This document shows positions 28,388 through 37,697 of a stretch of 64,000 nucleotides of DNA, one piece after another. The notes beneath the pieces were generated by a model that was given only the letters and a program-made list of their open reading frames with translations, did no database searches and was not told the DNA's origin. A program made the position numbers and the translations under genes. Location: positions 62,001 through 126,000 of the forward strand of contig NZ_FNQH01000005.1 in the NCBI RefSeq assembly GCF_900107505.1, in the 5' to 3' direction. The stretch is from Trichococcus collinsii (GTDB lineage: Bacteria > Bacillota > Bacilli > Lactobacillales > Aerococcaceae). Numbering within the stretch: position 1 is the first letter of the stretch; every line of letters begins with the position of its first letter.

Positions 28388-29584
28388 ATGTTGGAATTTA
28401 AACAAAATATACGGGGAAATGTGGCCCTTGGTGTAAACCCGCTTGGATGCAAGCAGGAAGTATTGAATGAAATCGACTATGTAAAAAACAAAGGAACTTT
28501 TGCAGGTCCGAAAAAGGTACTGATCATCGGTGCGTCATCAAGCTACGGCTTAGCAACCCGTATCAGCCTGGCTTTCGGTGCGGGAGCGGATACGATTGGC
28601 GTTTCTTTCGAAAAGGGACCGAAGAACGAACGGAATCTCGGCACAGCTGGCTGGTACAATAATATTGCTTTTCGTGAAGCTGCTGAAAAAGAAGGTCTGA
28701 TTGCCAAAAACTTTGTGCAAGACGCCTTTAGCCACGAAAGTAAACAAGAAGTTATCGAATTTATCAAGAACGAGTTCGGGGGAAAAGTGGACCTAGTTGT
28801 TTATAGCCTGGCAAGCGGCAGAAGGACAGACCCTGATACCGGAGAGACTTACACTTCCGCAATCAAAGCTCTTGGGGAGCCAGTGGTTGGCCCTAATATC
28901 AATATGCAAAATCAGGATTTCTACATCGAAACACTTGAACCCGCAACTGACCAAGAAATCGCTGGTACGCTCAAAGTGATGGGTGGAGAGGACTGGCAAT
29001 TATGGATGGAAGCACTGAAAGAAGCAGATGTGTTGGCTGACGGGGTTCTGACGACCAATTATTCTTATTTAGGAACAGAGCTGAACCATCCTTATTACGG
29101 TGGCGGTACGCTTGGTCTTGCCAAAGCAGACTGTGATGAAAAGGCGAAGACCATCAATACGTTATTGGCTGACATCAACGGAAAAGCTCAAATTGTGGTC
29201 GCAACTGCAGTTACCACTAAAGCAAGCTCGGTTATTCCATTTTTCCCTGTTTATTGCATCGCGCTTTACAAAGTAATGACGGAAAAAGGCACACATGAAA
29301 CACCGATCATGCACATCGACCGCATTTATCGCGATATGGTTTATGGTGCTAATGCCGAGTATGATGAAGCTGGTCGACTGAGACCGGATAGCTGGGAACT
29401 TGACAGCGACACGCAAGCTAAAACGAAGGCACTGATCCAACAATTGAACAAAGAAAATTTCAATACCGATATAGCAGCATATGACATCCTTTATAAAGAG
29501 TTTTCAATTTTAAGTGGGTTCATGGTGGATGGCTATGTCGAGCAAGAGGTTACGATTGAAGATTTGAAGGCATTGGAATATTAA
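28388..29584 (+). CDS. fabV: FabV-type enoyl-ACP / trans-2-enoyl-CoA reductase
   Basis: NADH-dependent reduction of 2-enoyl thioesters, either in fatty-acid synthesis (FabV) or as a trans-2-enoyl-CoA reductase (Ter). 398 aa, the family length. The dinucleotide site is GASSSYGLATR (residues 49-59), and the active-site pair Tyr237-x8-Lys246 (YGGGTLGLAK) shows the FabV spacing that sets it apart from FabI (Tyr-x6-Lys). WYNN and KVDLVVYSLASGRR are also typical. It stands alone, not in a fab cluster, with its own promoter and terminator, so its use in butyrate-type reduction or as an alternative enoyl reductase is open. FabV enzymes are generally less sensitive to triclosan than FabI. Confidence 0.95.
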   Translation: MLEFKQNIRGNVALGVNPLGCKQEVLNEIDYVKNKGTFAGPKKVLIIGASSSYGLATRISLAFGAGADTIGVSFEKGPKNERNLGTAGWYNNIAFREAAEKEGLIAKNFVQDAFSHESKQEVIEFIKNEFGGKVDLVVYSLASGRRTDPDTGETYTSAIKALGEPVVGPNINMQNQDFYIETLEPATDQEIAGTLKVMGGEDWQLWMEALKEADVLADGVLTTNYSYLGTELNHPYYGGGTLGLAKADCDEKAKTINTLLADINGKAQIVVATAVTTKASSVIPFFPVYCIALYKVMTEKGTHETPIMHIDRIYRDMVYGANAEYDEAGRLRPDSWELDSDTQAKTKALIQQLNKENFNTDIAAYDILYKEFSILSGFMVDGYVEQEVTIEDLKALEY

Positions 29585-29629
29585 ATCATTTTGGTGACAC
29601 CAATCAAACTTTATCGGCAACAATGAATG

Positions 29630-29660
29630 AAAAGTCTTGGCTCTGAGAGTCAAGACTTTT
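29630..29660 (+). terminator. Terminator of fabV
   Basis: Ten-bp perfect stem AAAAGTCTTG/CAAGACTTTT (29630-29639 with 29651-29660), 11-nt loop, followed by T/C-rich sequence, about 45 bp after the stop codon. Confidence 0.75.
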
Positions 29661-29725
29661 CTGCTTCTACGGATAGCAACATAAACGTTCCGCTTCAATT
29701 AAATTTATCAGCAACCGTCTATATA

Positions 29726-29754
29726 TTGGGCGTAAATCAAAATAGTGTTATAAT
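29726..29754 (+). promoter_or_regulatory. Promoter of the AIM24-family gene
   Basis: TTGGGC (29726-29731), 17-bp spacer, TATAAT (29749-29754), about 85 bp before the start codon. Confidence 0.6.
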
Positions 29755-29838
29755 AATAGACAATGATACTGCAAATTTTAATAAGATTCATTGATCAGAA
29801 ACAGCTATTGCCTCTGTAAAAGAAAGAAGGAAACGAAT

Positions 29839-30600
29839 ATGTTCAGAATAAAAAATTTCGAAGATAATAATGATGTGAAAATTGTCGAAGAGCTGGGCGC
29901 TTTTAAGGTAGTGGAATACTTGAAAGATTTGAGTGTCGATCATTTGACAGCTCAAACTGCGTACTATGCTTCTGAAATGAATGTGAGAAGAAGGCAGCTA
30001 GTGTGCGATGTCAGTCTTTCCGACATTACCGTTCAGTCAGGAGCTATGCAGTGGATGGTGGGTGATGTGAGTGCTACGACAGGGCTTAAAGGCGTAGGCG
30101 ATTTTATTGGAAAAGCTTTTCGAGGAAAGGTTACAAATGAATCTGCAATTAAGCCTGAGTACACTGGAACCGGCAAACTGGTATTAGAACCTACCTATAA
30201 GCATATTTTGCTTATTGATGTCGATGACTGGAATGGCTCAATCGTGATTGAAGATGGGTTGTTTTTAGCTTGCGATTCAGAATTAAACCATAAAGCCGTT
30301 ATGAAGTCCAACCTTTCTTCTATTGCAATGGGCGGAGAAGGTCTTTTCAACCTGGGTCTTTCTGGTGGGGGGATTGTCGCACTTGAATCTTATGTACCAA
30401 GAGAAGAACTGATAGAAATAGAGTTGGAAAATGATGAATTAAAGATTGATGGAAATATGGCGATTGCTTGGTCTGGCAGTCTGGAATTTTCAGTAACACG
30501 ATCGGGCAAGACACTCCTGGGTTCAGCCGCATCCGGCGAAGGTTTGGTAAACGTCTATCGCGGAACAGGCAGAGTTTTGATGGCGCCCGTTCTTCGATAA
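29839..30600 (+). CDS. AIM24 family protein
   Basis: 253 aa from the ATG at 29839, which has GAAGGAAAC just upstream; the frame extends to 29791 without a start signal. The sequence is a beta-rich repeat protein with AIM24 hallmarks: LSDITVQSGAMQWMVGDV, YTGTGKLVLEPTYKHILLIDV, AMGGEGLFNLGLSGGGIVALES and the closing YRGTGRVLMAPV. AIM24 proteins resemble the tryptophan RNA-binding attenuator fold; bacterial members have no settled function. It has its own promoter and terminator and no functional partner nearby. Confidence 0.88.
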   Translation: MFRIKNFEDNNDVKIVEELGAFKVVEYLKDLSVDHLTAQTAYYASEMNVRRRQLVCDVSLSDITVQSGAMQWMVGDVSATTGLKGVGDFIGKAFRGKVTNESAIKPEYTGTGKLVLEPTYKHILLIDVDDWNGSIVIEDGLFLACDSELNHKAVMKSNLSSIAMGGEGLFNLGLSGGGIVALESYVPREELIEIELENDELKIDGNMAIAWSGSLEFSVTRSGKTLLGSAASGEGLVNVYRGTGRVLMAPVLR

Positions 30601-30640
30601 AGAAAGTCTCTTAAGAATCTGGCAATACTTGAGCTCATTC

Positions 30641-30691
30641 AAAAAGGATCGGAACAAAGTGTTTTTGCTACACTTTGTTCCGATCCTTTTT
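30641..30691. terminator. Strong bidirectional terminator between the AIM24 and sufT-like genes
   Basis: A perfect stem of 22 bp (30641-30662 with 30670-30691) with a 7-nt loop, flanked by A-run and T-run, so it works for both convergent genes. Confidence 0.9.
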
Positions 30692-30693
30692 TC

Positions 30694-31038
30694 TTATCTG
30701 CCTGGATTGATTCCAAGCGAAATGCGGCCGTAGCGGGTGATGCGATCCAACGCCCAGGCCGGACTCCACACGATCTTAATTTTGACCGCATTGATGAACG
30801 TCAGCGGTTCAAGCTGTTCATGGACTCCCTTTAAAATATGCTCTGAACAAGAACAGCCGGCGCCTGTGAAGGTTAATCGGACAGTGCAAACCCCGTCAGC
30901 ATCCAGGTCGATGCCATAGATCAATCCGAGATTGACGATATCGAGGCCGATTTCCGTGTCCATGACGTTCATCAGTTTATCTTCCAATTCTTCCTTGTGC
31001 TGGCCCGCTTGACCAGTATATGTGATGGCTTGTTCCAA
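30694..31038 (-). CDS. sufT: MIP18/SufT-family Fe-S assembly factor (DUF59)
   Basis: 114 aa with the DUF59 pattern: MNVMDTEIGLDIVNLGLIYGI, LTFTGAGCSCSEHI (the conserved Cys region) and VKIKIVWSPAWALDRI. Members help deliver Fe-S clusters to client enzymes. The start is a TTG at 31038, chosen because AAAGGAGGCG lies 9 bp upstream and no ATG fits. It is 17 bp after ilvD, which encodes an Fe-S dehydratase, and in Staphylococcus SufT has been linked to maturation of such enzymes. A dedicated role for IlvD is a reasonable inference. Confidence 0.88.
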   Translation of the reverse strand: MEQAITYTGQAGQHKEELEDKLMNVMDTEIGLDIVNLGLIYGIDLDADGVCTVRLTFTGAGCSCSEHILKGVHEQLEPLTFINAVKIKIVWSPAWALDRITRYGRISLGINPGR

Positions 31039-31055
31039 TATACAACACGCCTCCT

Positions 31056-32768
31056 TTATTTATCTTCAAATGGATTGCGGTTGAAAAAGTCGGTAACGGC
31101 GCCTTTTGATGCGGATGAAACGATGTGTGCATATTTGCCCAGGACACCCCTTGTTTGCAAAGGCGGCAACACCAGTTTTTCGCGTCGTTTGGCCAACTCT
31201 TCATCCGATACTTGCATCGTCAATTCACGCGTATCCTGGTCAATGATGACTATATCATTCGTTTCCAGCAAGGCAATCGGGCCGCCGTCTTGTGCCTCCG
31301 GTGCGACATGCCCAACCACGAATCCGTGTGAACCGCCTGAAAAACGGCCATCTGTAATCAGGCACACTTTGATGCCTTTCCCGGAAATAATGCTCGATAA
31401 GGACAACATTTCTGGCATACCTGGTCCACCTTTTGGCCCAACAAAGCGGACAACCACCACGTCGCCGTCAACAATCTCTCCATTCAACGTCGCGTCGATC
31501 GCCGCTTCTTCGGTGTTGAAAACCTTCGCCGGCCCTTCATGGCGTCGTTCCTTCAACCCGGAAACTTTTACGACGGCGCCATCAGGAGCAAGATTGCCTT
31601 TTAAGACAATTAACGGGCCATCCTTACGTTTAGGGTTGTCAAGCGTCATAACCACGTCCTGCCCTTCTGCTAAAGGTGCCACATTTTCCAAGTTTTCCGC
31701 AAGCGTCTTTCCGGTTACGGTCAAACAGTCACCGTGCAGCAAGCCGTTATCAAGCAAGTATTTTTGAACGGCGGGTACCCCTCCGACATTGTATAGATCT
31801 TGGAAGACATATTTTCCCGAAGGTTTCAGATTGGCCAAATGCGGCACTCGTTTTTGGATATCATTGAAGTCCTCAATCGCAAACTCCACCTCAGCGGCAT
31901 GGGCAATCGCCAATATATGCAAGATAGCATTAGTCGATCCGCCCAATGCCATCGTGATCACCACGGCATTTTCCAAAGATTTACGCGTGATGATATCACG
32001 CGGACGAATATTTTTTTCGATCAAGCCGATGATTGCTTCGCCTGCCTCGAAAACATCCTTCAATTTATCACCGGTTGCCGCAGGGTTTGATGATGATCCC
32101 GGCAAACTCAGGCCCATCGTTTCAATCGCCGATGCCATTGTGTTGGCCGTATACATCCCGCCGCAAGCCCCTGGTCCAGGACAAGCATTGCATTCGATCG
32201 CCCGTACTTCTTCTTCCGTCATTTCGCCGTTGTTCCACTTTCCGATGGCTTCAAAAACGGATACGAGATCGATGTCATTGCCATCCTCATCTTGTCCCGG
32301 CGCAATCGTGCCCCCATAAACAAAAATGGAGGGAATATTTGCATTTGCCATCGCAATGACAGAGCCAGGCATGTTCTTGTCACAGCCACCGATGCTGATA
32401 AATGCGTCCAGATTTTGGCCGCCAACAGCAATTTCGATTGAGTCCGCAATCAGATCGCGCGAAGGCAACGAATAGCTCATCCCCGGCGTGCCCATGGCGA
32501 TGCCGTCCGAAACGGTCACTGTCGTAAACTGGATTGGCCAACCGCGCTGCTTTTTGATACCGTCTTTTGCGATTGCAGCCAGGTCGTTCAAGTGTATATT
32601 GCAAGGTGTGTTCTCAGCCCAAGTGCTGATCACTCCTACCATAGGCTTTTTAAAGTCTTCGTCATGCATGCCCGTCGCGCGTAACATCGCACGGTTCGGC
32701 GATTTCACAACCCCATCATAAACGAAGCTGTTGATGCGTAAATCTTTTTTGTTTTTTGCGTTATCCAT
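31056..32768 (-). CDS. ilvD: Dihydroxy-acid dehydratase
   Basis: IlvD dehydrates 2,3-dihydroxy-3-methyl acids to 2-oxo acids in valine/isoleucine synthesis, using an Fe-S cluster. 570 aa. The cluster cysteines are seen in [11 protein letters not shown] and [20 protein letters not shown]; the closing [24 protein letters not shown] is typical. Start at the ATG 32768, which has GGGAGGG 8 bp upstream; a TTG at 32774 is too close. No other branched-chain genes (ilvB, ilvC, leu) are in the window, so the pathway is either scattered or incomplete. The next gene is the DUF59 assembly factor. Confidence 0.96.
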   Translation of the reverse strand: MDNAKNKKDLRINSFVYDGVVKSPNRAMLRATGMHDEDFKKPMVGVISTWAENTPCNIHLNDLAAIAKDGIKKQRGWPIQFTTVTVSDGIAMGTPGMSYSLPSRDLIADSIEIAVGGQNLDAFISIGGCDKNMPGSVIAMANANIPSIFVYGGTIAPGQDEDGNDIDLVSVFEAIGKWNNGEMTEEEVRAIECNACPGPGACGGMYTANTMASAIETMGLSLPGSSSNPAATGDKLKDVFEAGEAIIGLIEKNIRPRDIITRKSLENAVVITMALGGSTNAILHILAIAHAAEVEFAIEDFNDIQKRVPHLANLKPSGKYVFQDLYNVGGVPAVQKYLLDNGLLHGDCLTVTGKTLAENLENVAPLAEGQDVVMTLDNPKRKDGPLIVLKGNLAPDGAVVKVSGLKERRHEGPAKVFNTEEAAIDATLNGEIVDGDVVVVRFVGPKGGPGMPEMLSLSSIISGKGIKVCLITDGRFSGGSHGFVVGHVAPEAQDGGPIALLETNDIVIIDQDTRELTMQVSDEELAKRREKLVLPPLQTRGVLGKYAHIVSSASKGAVTDFFNRNPFEDK

Positions 32769-32940
32769 TCCCAAAGCCCTCCCGTAGTTTCATGCACAAA
32801 TGATACTTACTATTAATCTAATCGAATTTTAACATTTTTGTCCAAAAAAAACTAACGGGGTCCCTCAGCGGTTTAGGATATAACAGAGATTGTTGCTTGA
32901 AAAACTAAATTCATGAATTCAGGCACCCCGGATTGTGTCC

Positions 32941-33690
32941 TCAATCAATAATTTCTCCTTTATTACTGGCCAACTTTTCACGCCACAAACGAAGTTCCTC
33001 AGGTGTCTGTTGCAGCCAATCGGTTACTTCGCCAACAATTTTTAAAGGTTCTTGTGAGCGATAGGATCGTGTCAGATTTCCAGGGAATTTCTTGTCCGTA
33101 ACATTTGGATCGCTCTCAAATTCACCTGTCGGTTCTACAAGATACACGCGTTCTCTTCTATCTCCTTTTGCTAATGCGGCCGCAAGTCCCGCACCACTAA
33201 CCAAGGCTGTGAAATAAATATGGTTCATTTTAAGTTCGGAGTTGTAGTTCGATTCCTCTTTTGCTGTCAGTAGATCGCCAACCTGCAAATCTGCTTTTGT
33301 CCCATGAAAAAAGGGGCCCTGATCAGAAGGCGTAACCTTATACGAATGTGATAGTTCATAATTTTCTTTTGCCTTGTCAGGATTGGATAATTCCTCATAG
33401 CATTTAGCGATGTTCAAATATAACGATGGAAAAGCACTCTTAACCGCCTCATCATTCAGTTTCAATGCAAACCGCAAAGATGTTTCGAACCATTTTAATT
33501 TGTCTGAACTATTTTTTTGATGTCGGGCCACAAAATAAGCTGCAATAAATCTTTCAAAATCGTCTGTTGCTTCACTCCAAGCTTTTATAAACAGCAAGCT
33601 CGCCTCTTCAGGTTTGCCGCTGTCTTCCATGCCCATCCCCCGAAGGAGTAGTTGAATGATCTTGTTATTGGGATCAAATTGATTATCCAT
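32941..33690 (-). CDS. arr: Rifampin ADP-ribosyltransferase-like protein with N-terminal helical domain
   Basis: 249 aa, whereas typical Arr enzymes are about 140. Residues about 125-249 are a full Arr domain: FFHGTKADLQVGD, MNHIYFTAL, VYLVEPTGEFESDPNVTDKKFPGNLTRSYRS and VVTDWLQQTPEELRLWREKL. The His, Tyr and Asp that I recall as functional in Arr (H19, Y49, D84 in the mycobacterial enzyme) have counterparts here. Arr inactivates rifamycins by ADP-ribosylating a hydroxyl with NAD. Residues 1 to about 120 are helical and TPR-like (SLYLNIAKCYEELSNPDKAKENYELS). The ATG follows AGAGGTGA. Whether it gives rifampin resistance or modifies another target is open. Confidence 0.9.
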   Translation of the reverse strand: MDNQFDPNNKIIQLLLRGMGMEDSGKPEEASLLFIKAWSEATDDFERFIAAYFVARHQKNSSDKLKWFETSLRFALKLNDEAVKSAFPSLYLNIAKCYEELSNPDKAKENYELSHSYKVTPSDQGPFFHGTKADLQVGDLLTAKEESNYNSELKMNHIYFTALVSGAGLAAALAKGDRRERVYLVEPTGEFESDPNVTDKKFPGNLTRSYRSQEPLKIVGEVTDWLQQTPEELRLWREKLASNKGEIID

Positions 33691-33823
33691 CTTATTTCAC
33701 CTCTTAATTATTGAACCGCCAACTGAACTATACTGATACCTTGCTCCTCAACTAGCCAATGCATTTTGCATGCGTTCAAGTGTAGATTCTAAAAGGCATG
33801 AAAGTGAGAACGCTGACTCTTAT

Positions 33824-34543
33824 TCACTTTTTCTTCTCTCTTTTCATGGCCTCTTGCTTCATTGGCTTTGGCATTTTTTCTATCGCATACCTTAATGCAG
33901 TTCTGGGCATTATGTCCCTCTTGCTTAACACATACTGGTATACTTCATCTTCATACTTGGTGCATAAAGACTTCAACATCCAGCCATACCCTTTTTGCAC
34001 TAAATCCTCAGTATCCAATAATAAACTGTCGGCAATTTCAAAAATATCGTCTTTAAATAGACCCTTTTTGGCTGGTATGATAAGCGATACAGCTGACGCC
34101 CGCCTAACCCATCTGTTCTGGGATTTGGTCCAATCTTTTAATTTTTCTATAGACTCTGGATACATTTCCAAGAATGTCCCAATAGTGTGGTTACACAAAG
34201 TATCACAAGATGCCCAGTTGGTCACATATTCATTTACCCATCTTTCAAACAGAAGAAAATCATCTTCAGTGTACTGTTTCTTGATAGCATATGCCCAATT
34301 GCAGGCAATAAAAGATTCCTCCATCATTCCGGAAGTCCACAATTGTTCACATAAATCAAATATTTCTTTTTTCGAAAGCTTTTTGACGCTTTTAAATGCC
34401 TCTTTAGAAATCTTCGAGACTATCATAGTTTTTACACCATACAGTCTTACTTCTTCCTTAAAAAATCTTTTGCCGCTTTCCTTTTTCGTTTCGTCTGAAT
34501 TATTGATTAGTTCATGCCTTACCTGTTCTATTATGTTAGACAT
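33824..34543 (-). CDS. DNA alkylation repair protein, AlkD-like HEAT-repeat family
   Basis: 239 aa from the ATG at 34543, which follows AGGGTGGTGG. The sequence is all-helical with HEAT-like repeats and the family landmarks WVNEYVTNWASCDTLCNHTIG, WVRRASAVSLIIPAKKG and QKGYGWMLKSLC, as in AlkC/AlkD-type glycosylases that remove alkylated bases. The Trp and Asp in NWASCDTLC and the Arg in WVRRAS lie in the motifs that form the DNA-binding groove in AlkD. It is a single gene; the arr gene downstream is 130 bp away. Confidence 0.88.
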   Translation of the reverse strand: MSNIIEQVRHELINNSDETKKESGKRFFKEEVRLYGVKTMIVSKISKEAFKSVKKLSKKEIFDLCEQLWTSGMMEESFIACNWAYAIKKQYTEDDFLLFERWVNEYVTNWASCDTLCNHTIGTFLEMYPESIEKLKDWTKSQNRWVRRASAVSLIIPAKKGLFKDDIFEIADSLLLDTEDLVQKGYGWMLKSLCTKYEDEVYQYVLSKRDIMPRTALRYAIEKMPKPMKQEAMKREKKK

Positions 34544-34673
34544 ATTCCACCACCCTCTCAAACTTTTACCCATTCATATTTCTCGGTACGTTAAAGTAAG
34601 TTCATTTCGCTTCATTATCTCAACACCGATGAATTTAATCAAATTGTTGTGATTGGCATTTTTTTAAAATTTT

Positions 34674-34713
34674 TCAAAAAAAATAACGAAAAGATTTTAC
34701 TTAAGCTTTTCGT
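34674..34713 (-). terminator. Terminator of rlmH
   Basis: Read leftward, an 8-bp stem ACGAAAAG/CTTTTCGT (34706-34713 with 34686-34693), 12-nt loop, then an AT-rich stretch with a T-run, about 70 bp after rlmH. Confidence 0.7.
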
Positions 34714-34785
34714 CATTCCAATTCTATTCTTTTGCTTAACAAACATATTATCAGTATTGTAAAAGTGCCTTGTCAAAAAAAAGCA

Positions 34786-35265
34786 TCATTTATGATAAGC
34801 ATGCCCATGGATAATCCGGAAGGCGCGGTAGATCTGTTCGACGAGCACGAGGCGCATCAGTTGGTGCGGGTAGGTCAGTTTGCCGAAGGAGATGTGTTGG
34901 TTAGCGCGGGACAGGACGGCTTGGCTAAGGCCGAGCGAGCCGCCGATGATGAATACGATGTCGCTTTTGCCCGAGGTGCCGAGTTTGTCGATTTCGTTGG
35001 CGAATTCCACCGAATCGTACTGTTTGCCTTGGATTGCCATTGCGAAGACGTAGCTCTGCTCCGGGATTTTTGCGAGGATCTTTTCGCCCTCCTTGTCCTT
35101 GATGATTTCCATTTCCTTATCGCTCAAATTTTCGGGCGCTTTTTCGTCCCCGACCTCGATAATCTGCAGCTTGCAGTAGCTGCCAAGCCGTTTCGTGTAT
35201 TCGGCGATTCCCTCCTTCAGATACTTCTCCTTCAATTTTCCGACTGTGATGATTTTTATGTTCAT
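34786..35265 (-). CDS. rlmH: 23S rRNA (pseudouridine1915-N3)-methyltransferase
   Basis: RlmH methylates pseudouridine 1915 of 23S rRNA on the 70S ribosome. 159 aa, exactly the usual size. Motifs: [20 protein letters not shown] at the start, [18 protein letters not shown] (SAM-binding knot) and [23 protein letters not shown] with the closing HGHAYHK. The ATG at 35265 follows AGGAGCG; the frame extends to 35325 without a start signal. In many Firmicutes rlmH lies directly after htrA; here ktrBA and a DnaA-box cluster lie between. Confidence 0.97.
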   Translation of the reverse strand: MNIKIITVGKLKEKYLKEGIAEYTKRLGSYCKLQIIEVGDEKAPENLSDKEMEIIKDKEGEKILAKIPEQSYVFAMAIQGKQYDSVEFANEIDKLGTSGKSDIVFIIGGSLGLSQAVLSRANQHISFGKLTYPHQLMRLVLVEQIYRAFRIIHGHAYHK

Positions 35266-35509
35266 TCCTTTTCGCTCCTTTTTCTTCTCAACTACTATCC
35301 TATGGGAATAAATACGATTTCGCAACCGTCTTTTTTTGACGGCGTTTTGACAGAAATATATCTATGATTTCCTGTTTATCTTATTATTAACCAAGATGGT
35401 TGTACAGTCTTATTATAATATGAAGGAAAGTGCAATTTTCGTCTGAAAAAGGCATGAAAATCATTTGCTTTTTTCCGGAAATGATTTAAGATATCCTTAT
35501 GCTTTTGAG

Positions 35510-35537
35510 TTGCTTAATCATACGGTAGCATTATAAT
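35510..35537 (+). promoter_or_regulatory. Promoter of ktrBA
   Basis: TTGCTT (35510-35515), 16-bp spacer, TATAAT (35532-35537), about 50 bp before ktrB. No c-di-AMP riboswitch could be recognised in the leader. Confidence 0.6.
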
Positions 35538-35587
35538 GAAGTAACAAATCCTATCGCATGCTATCTGAGAGGAGAATTTGAACCATT

Positions 35588-36967
35588 GTGTTAAAGAAAT
35601 TTTCGGGTTGGTCTGTTTCGCAAAAGATCGCAACGAGCTTCGCCTTTGTCATCTTTACGGGCTCTCTTTTATTGACATTGCCTATCAGCCAATTACCCAC
35701 ATCAAATGCGACTTATCTGGATAACCTATTCACGGCAGTTTCTATGGTATGTGTGACCGGGCTATTCACCGAATCAGTCCATGATTCCTATACCATCTTC
35801 GGCCAGATCGTTGGGATGGTCCTGATGCAGATCGGAGGCCTGGGTTTGATGACCCTGATTGCTTCCGTCATCACGCGTCTGAAAGGAAGGATGGGCCTGC
35901 GGAACCGCTTGGCCGTCCAGGAGGGGATCAACCGTGGTGATGCGCGCGGATTCAAGGAGTATCTCTCGGATATCCTGAAATATACCGCCGTCATCGAAGG
36001 GACCGGTTTCCTTCTGCTTTCTATCCGCTTTGTGCCGGAAATGGGCTGGCCATCCGGATTGTTCACTTCCCCGTTCTTGACGATTTCCGCATTCTGTAAT
36101 GCCGGATTCGATACGTTGGGAAACGTCAGTCTGGTTGCTTACGTCCATGATCCGCTGGTAAATTTTGTCATCACCTCGCTCATCATTTTGGGCGGTATCG
36201 GTTTCTCGGTCTGGTTCGATGTATCAAAGAGCGTGAAATGCTATATGGGTAAAAAATGCAGACCTAGTCTGAAAGTATTTTTCCGTGGTCTGTCCTTGCA
36301 CAGCCGCTTGGCCATTGGTGTCACTCTGATCGTCATTGTTGTCGGGATCGTATTTTTCGTCGCTGTTGAATACAATAACCCGAACTCGATTGGGACGTTC
36401 ACTTTCCCGCAGAAACTCTTGGCCGGTTATTTCCAGACCGTCACCATGCGTACTGCTGGTTTCGCGACGATCGACTACACAACCGTTTATCCATTTACAC
36501 TCTTCTGGTTTGTAATTACCATGTTTGTCGGTGGTTCTCCAGGTGGTACCGCGGGCGGTCTAAAAACTACGACATTCGCAATCATCTTCCTGACGCTCTA
36601 CAATGAGTTGCGTGGACAGAGCAATGTGAATATCGCGAACCACACAATCAGTCGCCAACAAGTCCGTCAGGCTTTCGTAATCTTTCTGGCGCTTTTGGGC
36701 ACCCTGATTGTCGGCACCAGCCTGTTGAGCATCCTAAATCCAGAGGTGGATTTCATTTTCATTCTTTTTGAAGCCATTTCAGCGCTTGCAACAGTTGGAG
36801 TCAGCGCAAACCTGACGCCTACATTAGGTCGCCTGAGTCAAGCAGTCCTTATGTTTTTGATGTTCGCCGGTCGTATCGGCCCGATCACGCTGTTGGACAG
36901 TTTGGCAAAACGTACGCAAAAGGTTCAAGATGTTGAATATTCTAAAGGAAATATCCTGATCGGATAA
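35588..36967 (+). CDS. ktrB: Potassium uptake channel subunit KtrB (TrkH family)
   Basis: 459 aa, the membrane pore of a Ktr K+ (or Na+-dependent K+) uptake system. Four P-loop repeats can be followed: SMVCVTGLFTESV, SAFCNAGFDTLG, TVTMRTAGFATIDY and EAISALATVGVSANLT, each ending near a selectivity glycine, with GGSPGGTAGGLKTTTFAI after the third. The start is a GTG at 35588 with GAGAGGAG some 14 bp upstream; another start nearby cannot be excluded. ktrA follows after 24 bp. It lies between rlmH and htrA, opposite in strand to both. Confidence 0.94.
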   Translation: MLKKFSGWSVSQKIATSFAFVIFTGSLLLTLPISQLPTSNATYLDNLFTAVSMVCVTGLFTESVHDSYTIFGQIVGMVLMQIGGLGLMTLIASVITRLKGRMGLRNRLAVQEGINRGDARGFKEYLSDILKYTAVIEGTGFLLLSIRFVPEMGWPSGLFTSPFLTISAFCNAGFDTLGNVSLVAYVHDPLVNFVITSLIILGGIGFSVWFDVSKSVKCYMGKKCRPSLKVFFRGLSLHSRLAIGVTLIVIVVGIVFFVAVEYNNPNSIGTFTFPQKLLAGYFQTVTMRTAGFATIDYTTVYPFTLFWFVITMFVGGSPGGTAGGLKTTTFAIIFLTLYNELRGQSNVNIANHTISRQQVRQAFVIFLALLGTLIVGTSLLSILNPEVDFIFILFEAISALATVGVSANLTPTLGRLSQAVLMFLMFAGRIGPITLLDSLAKRTQKVQDVEYSKGNILIG

Positions 36968-36991
36968 TAGCAAAGAGGAGCGTATATTAAT

Positions 36992-37660
36992 ATGAGTAAA
37001 TTGGTTGGAATTTTGGGGCTTGGTATTTTCGGATCGACAATCGCAAAAACGTTGAGCGAATTCGATGCGGATGTTATCGCTGTCGATAAGGATCCTGAGA
37101 ACGTAAACCGTTTGGAACCATTCATCACAAAAGGAATCATTGGGGACGTAACGGATTTGGCCTTGTTGGAATCGATCGGACTTTCCGACTGCGATGTGGT
37201 CGTGATCGCTACCGGTACCGTATTGGAAGCAAGCGTGCTGGCCGTCATGAACTGCAAAAAACTTGGCATCAAGCATATCATCGCAAAAGCCAAAAACAAA
37301 AATTACCGTGAGGTTTTGGAAGCGATCGGTGCCGACACGGTCATCCTGCCAGAAAAGGAAACTGGGATGCGCGTCGCCAAAAACATCCTCCGAACAAACA
37401 TTGAAGATGTGGTAAACTTGGATGACCAGACTTCCATCATCGAATTCTATCCTCCAGCTAAATGGGTGGGCAGAACACTGGGTGATTTGGATCTGCGCAA
37501 CAAATACGATATCAATATCATCGGCCTCCGTCAACACCGCGGTGAGCACCTGAACGTATCCTTTTCGGGCGATTACATTGTGGATAAAGATATCGTGCTT
37601 GTGGGCATCACCGAATCCGATGTCTTCGAACGTTACGACTACTTGAACCAACTGACTTGA
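36992..37660 (+). CDS. ktrA: Potassium uptake regulatory subunit KtrA (RCK domain)
   Basis: 222 aa, the cytosolic gating ring of the Ktr system. The N-terminal RCK_N domain has the Rossmann motif GILGLGIFGSTIAKTL and AVDKDPENV, followed by DVVVIATGTVLEASVLAVM; the C-terminal RCK_C domain (about residues 135-220) is the part that binds c-di-AMP in Gram-positive relatives. RBS AGAGGAG upstream. With CbpA at 53.7 kb it points to c-di-AMP control of potassium in this organism (inference from families). Confidence 0.95.
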   Translation: MSKLVGILGLGIFGSTIAKTLSEFDADVIAVDKDPENVNRLEPFITKGIIGDVTDLALLESIGLSDCDVVVIATGTVLEASVLAVMNCKKLGIKHIIAKAKNKNYREVLEAIGADTVILPEKETGMRVAKNILRTNIEDVVNLDDQTSIIEFYPPAKWVGRTLGDLDLRNKYDINIIGLRQHRGEHLNVSFSGDYIVDKDIVLVGITESDVFERYDYLNQLT

Positions 37661-37667
37661 TTTTCTG

Positions 37668-37697
37668 CAGCATCCCATTTTCGGGATGCTGTTTTTT
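37668..37697 (+). terminator. Terminator of ktrBA
   Basis: Nine-bp perfect stem CAGCATCCC/GGGATGCTG with a 6-nt loop and six T, eight bp after the ktrA stop codon. Confidence 0.92.

Noticed and set aside
32941-34543. A mobile resistance island around arr
   Set aside because: No transposase, integrase, inverted repeats or attachment-like repeats flank arr, and base composition looks like its neighbours.
35266-35587. A c-di-AMP (ydaO-type) riboswitch before ktrB
   Set aside because: Looked for because ktr operons often have one; the leader after the promoter is only about 40 nt and no such structure is visible.
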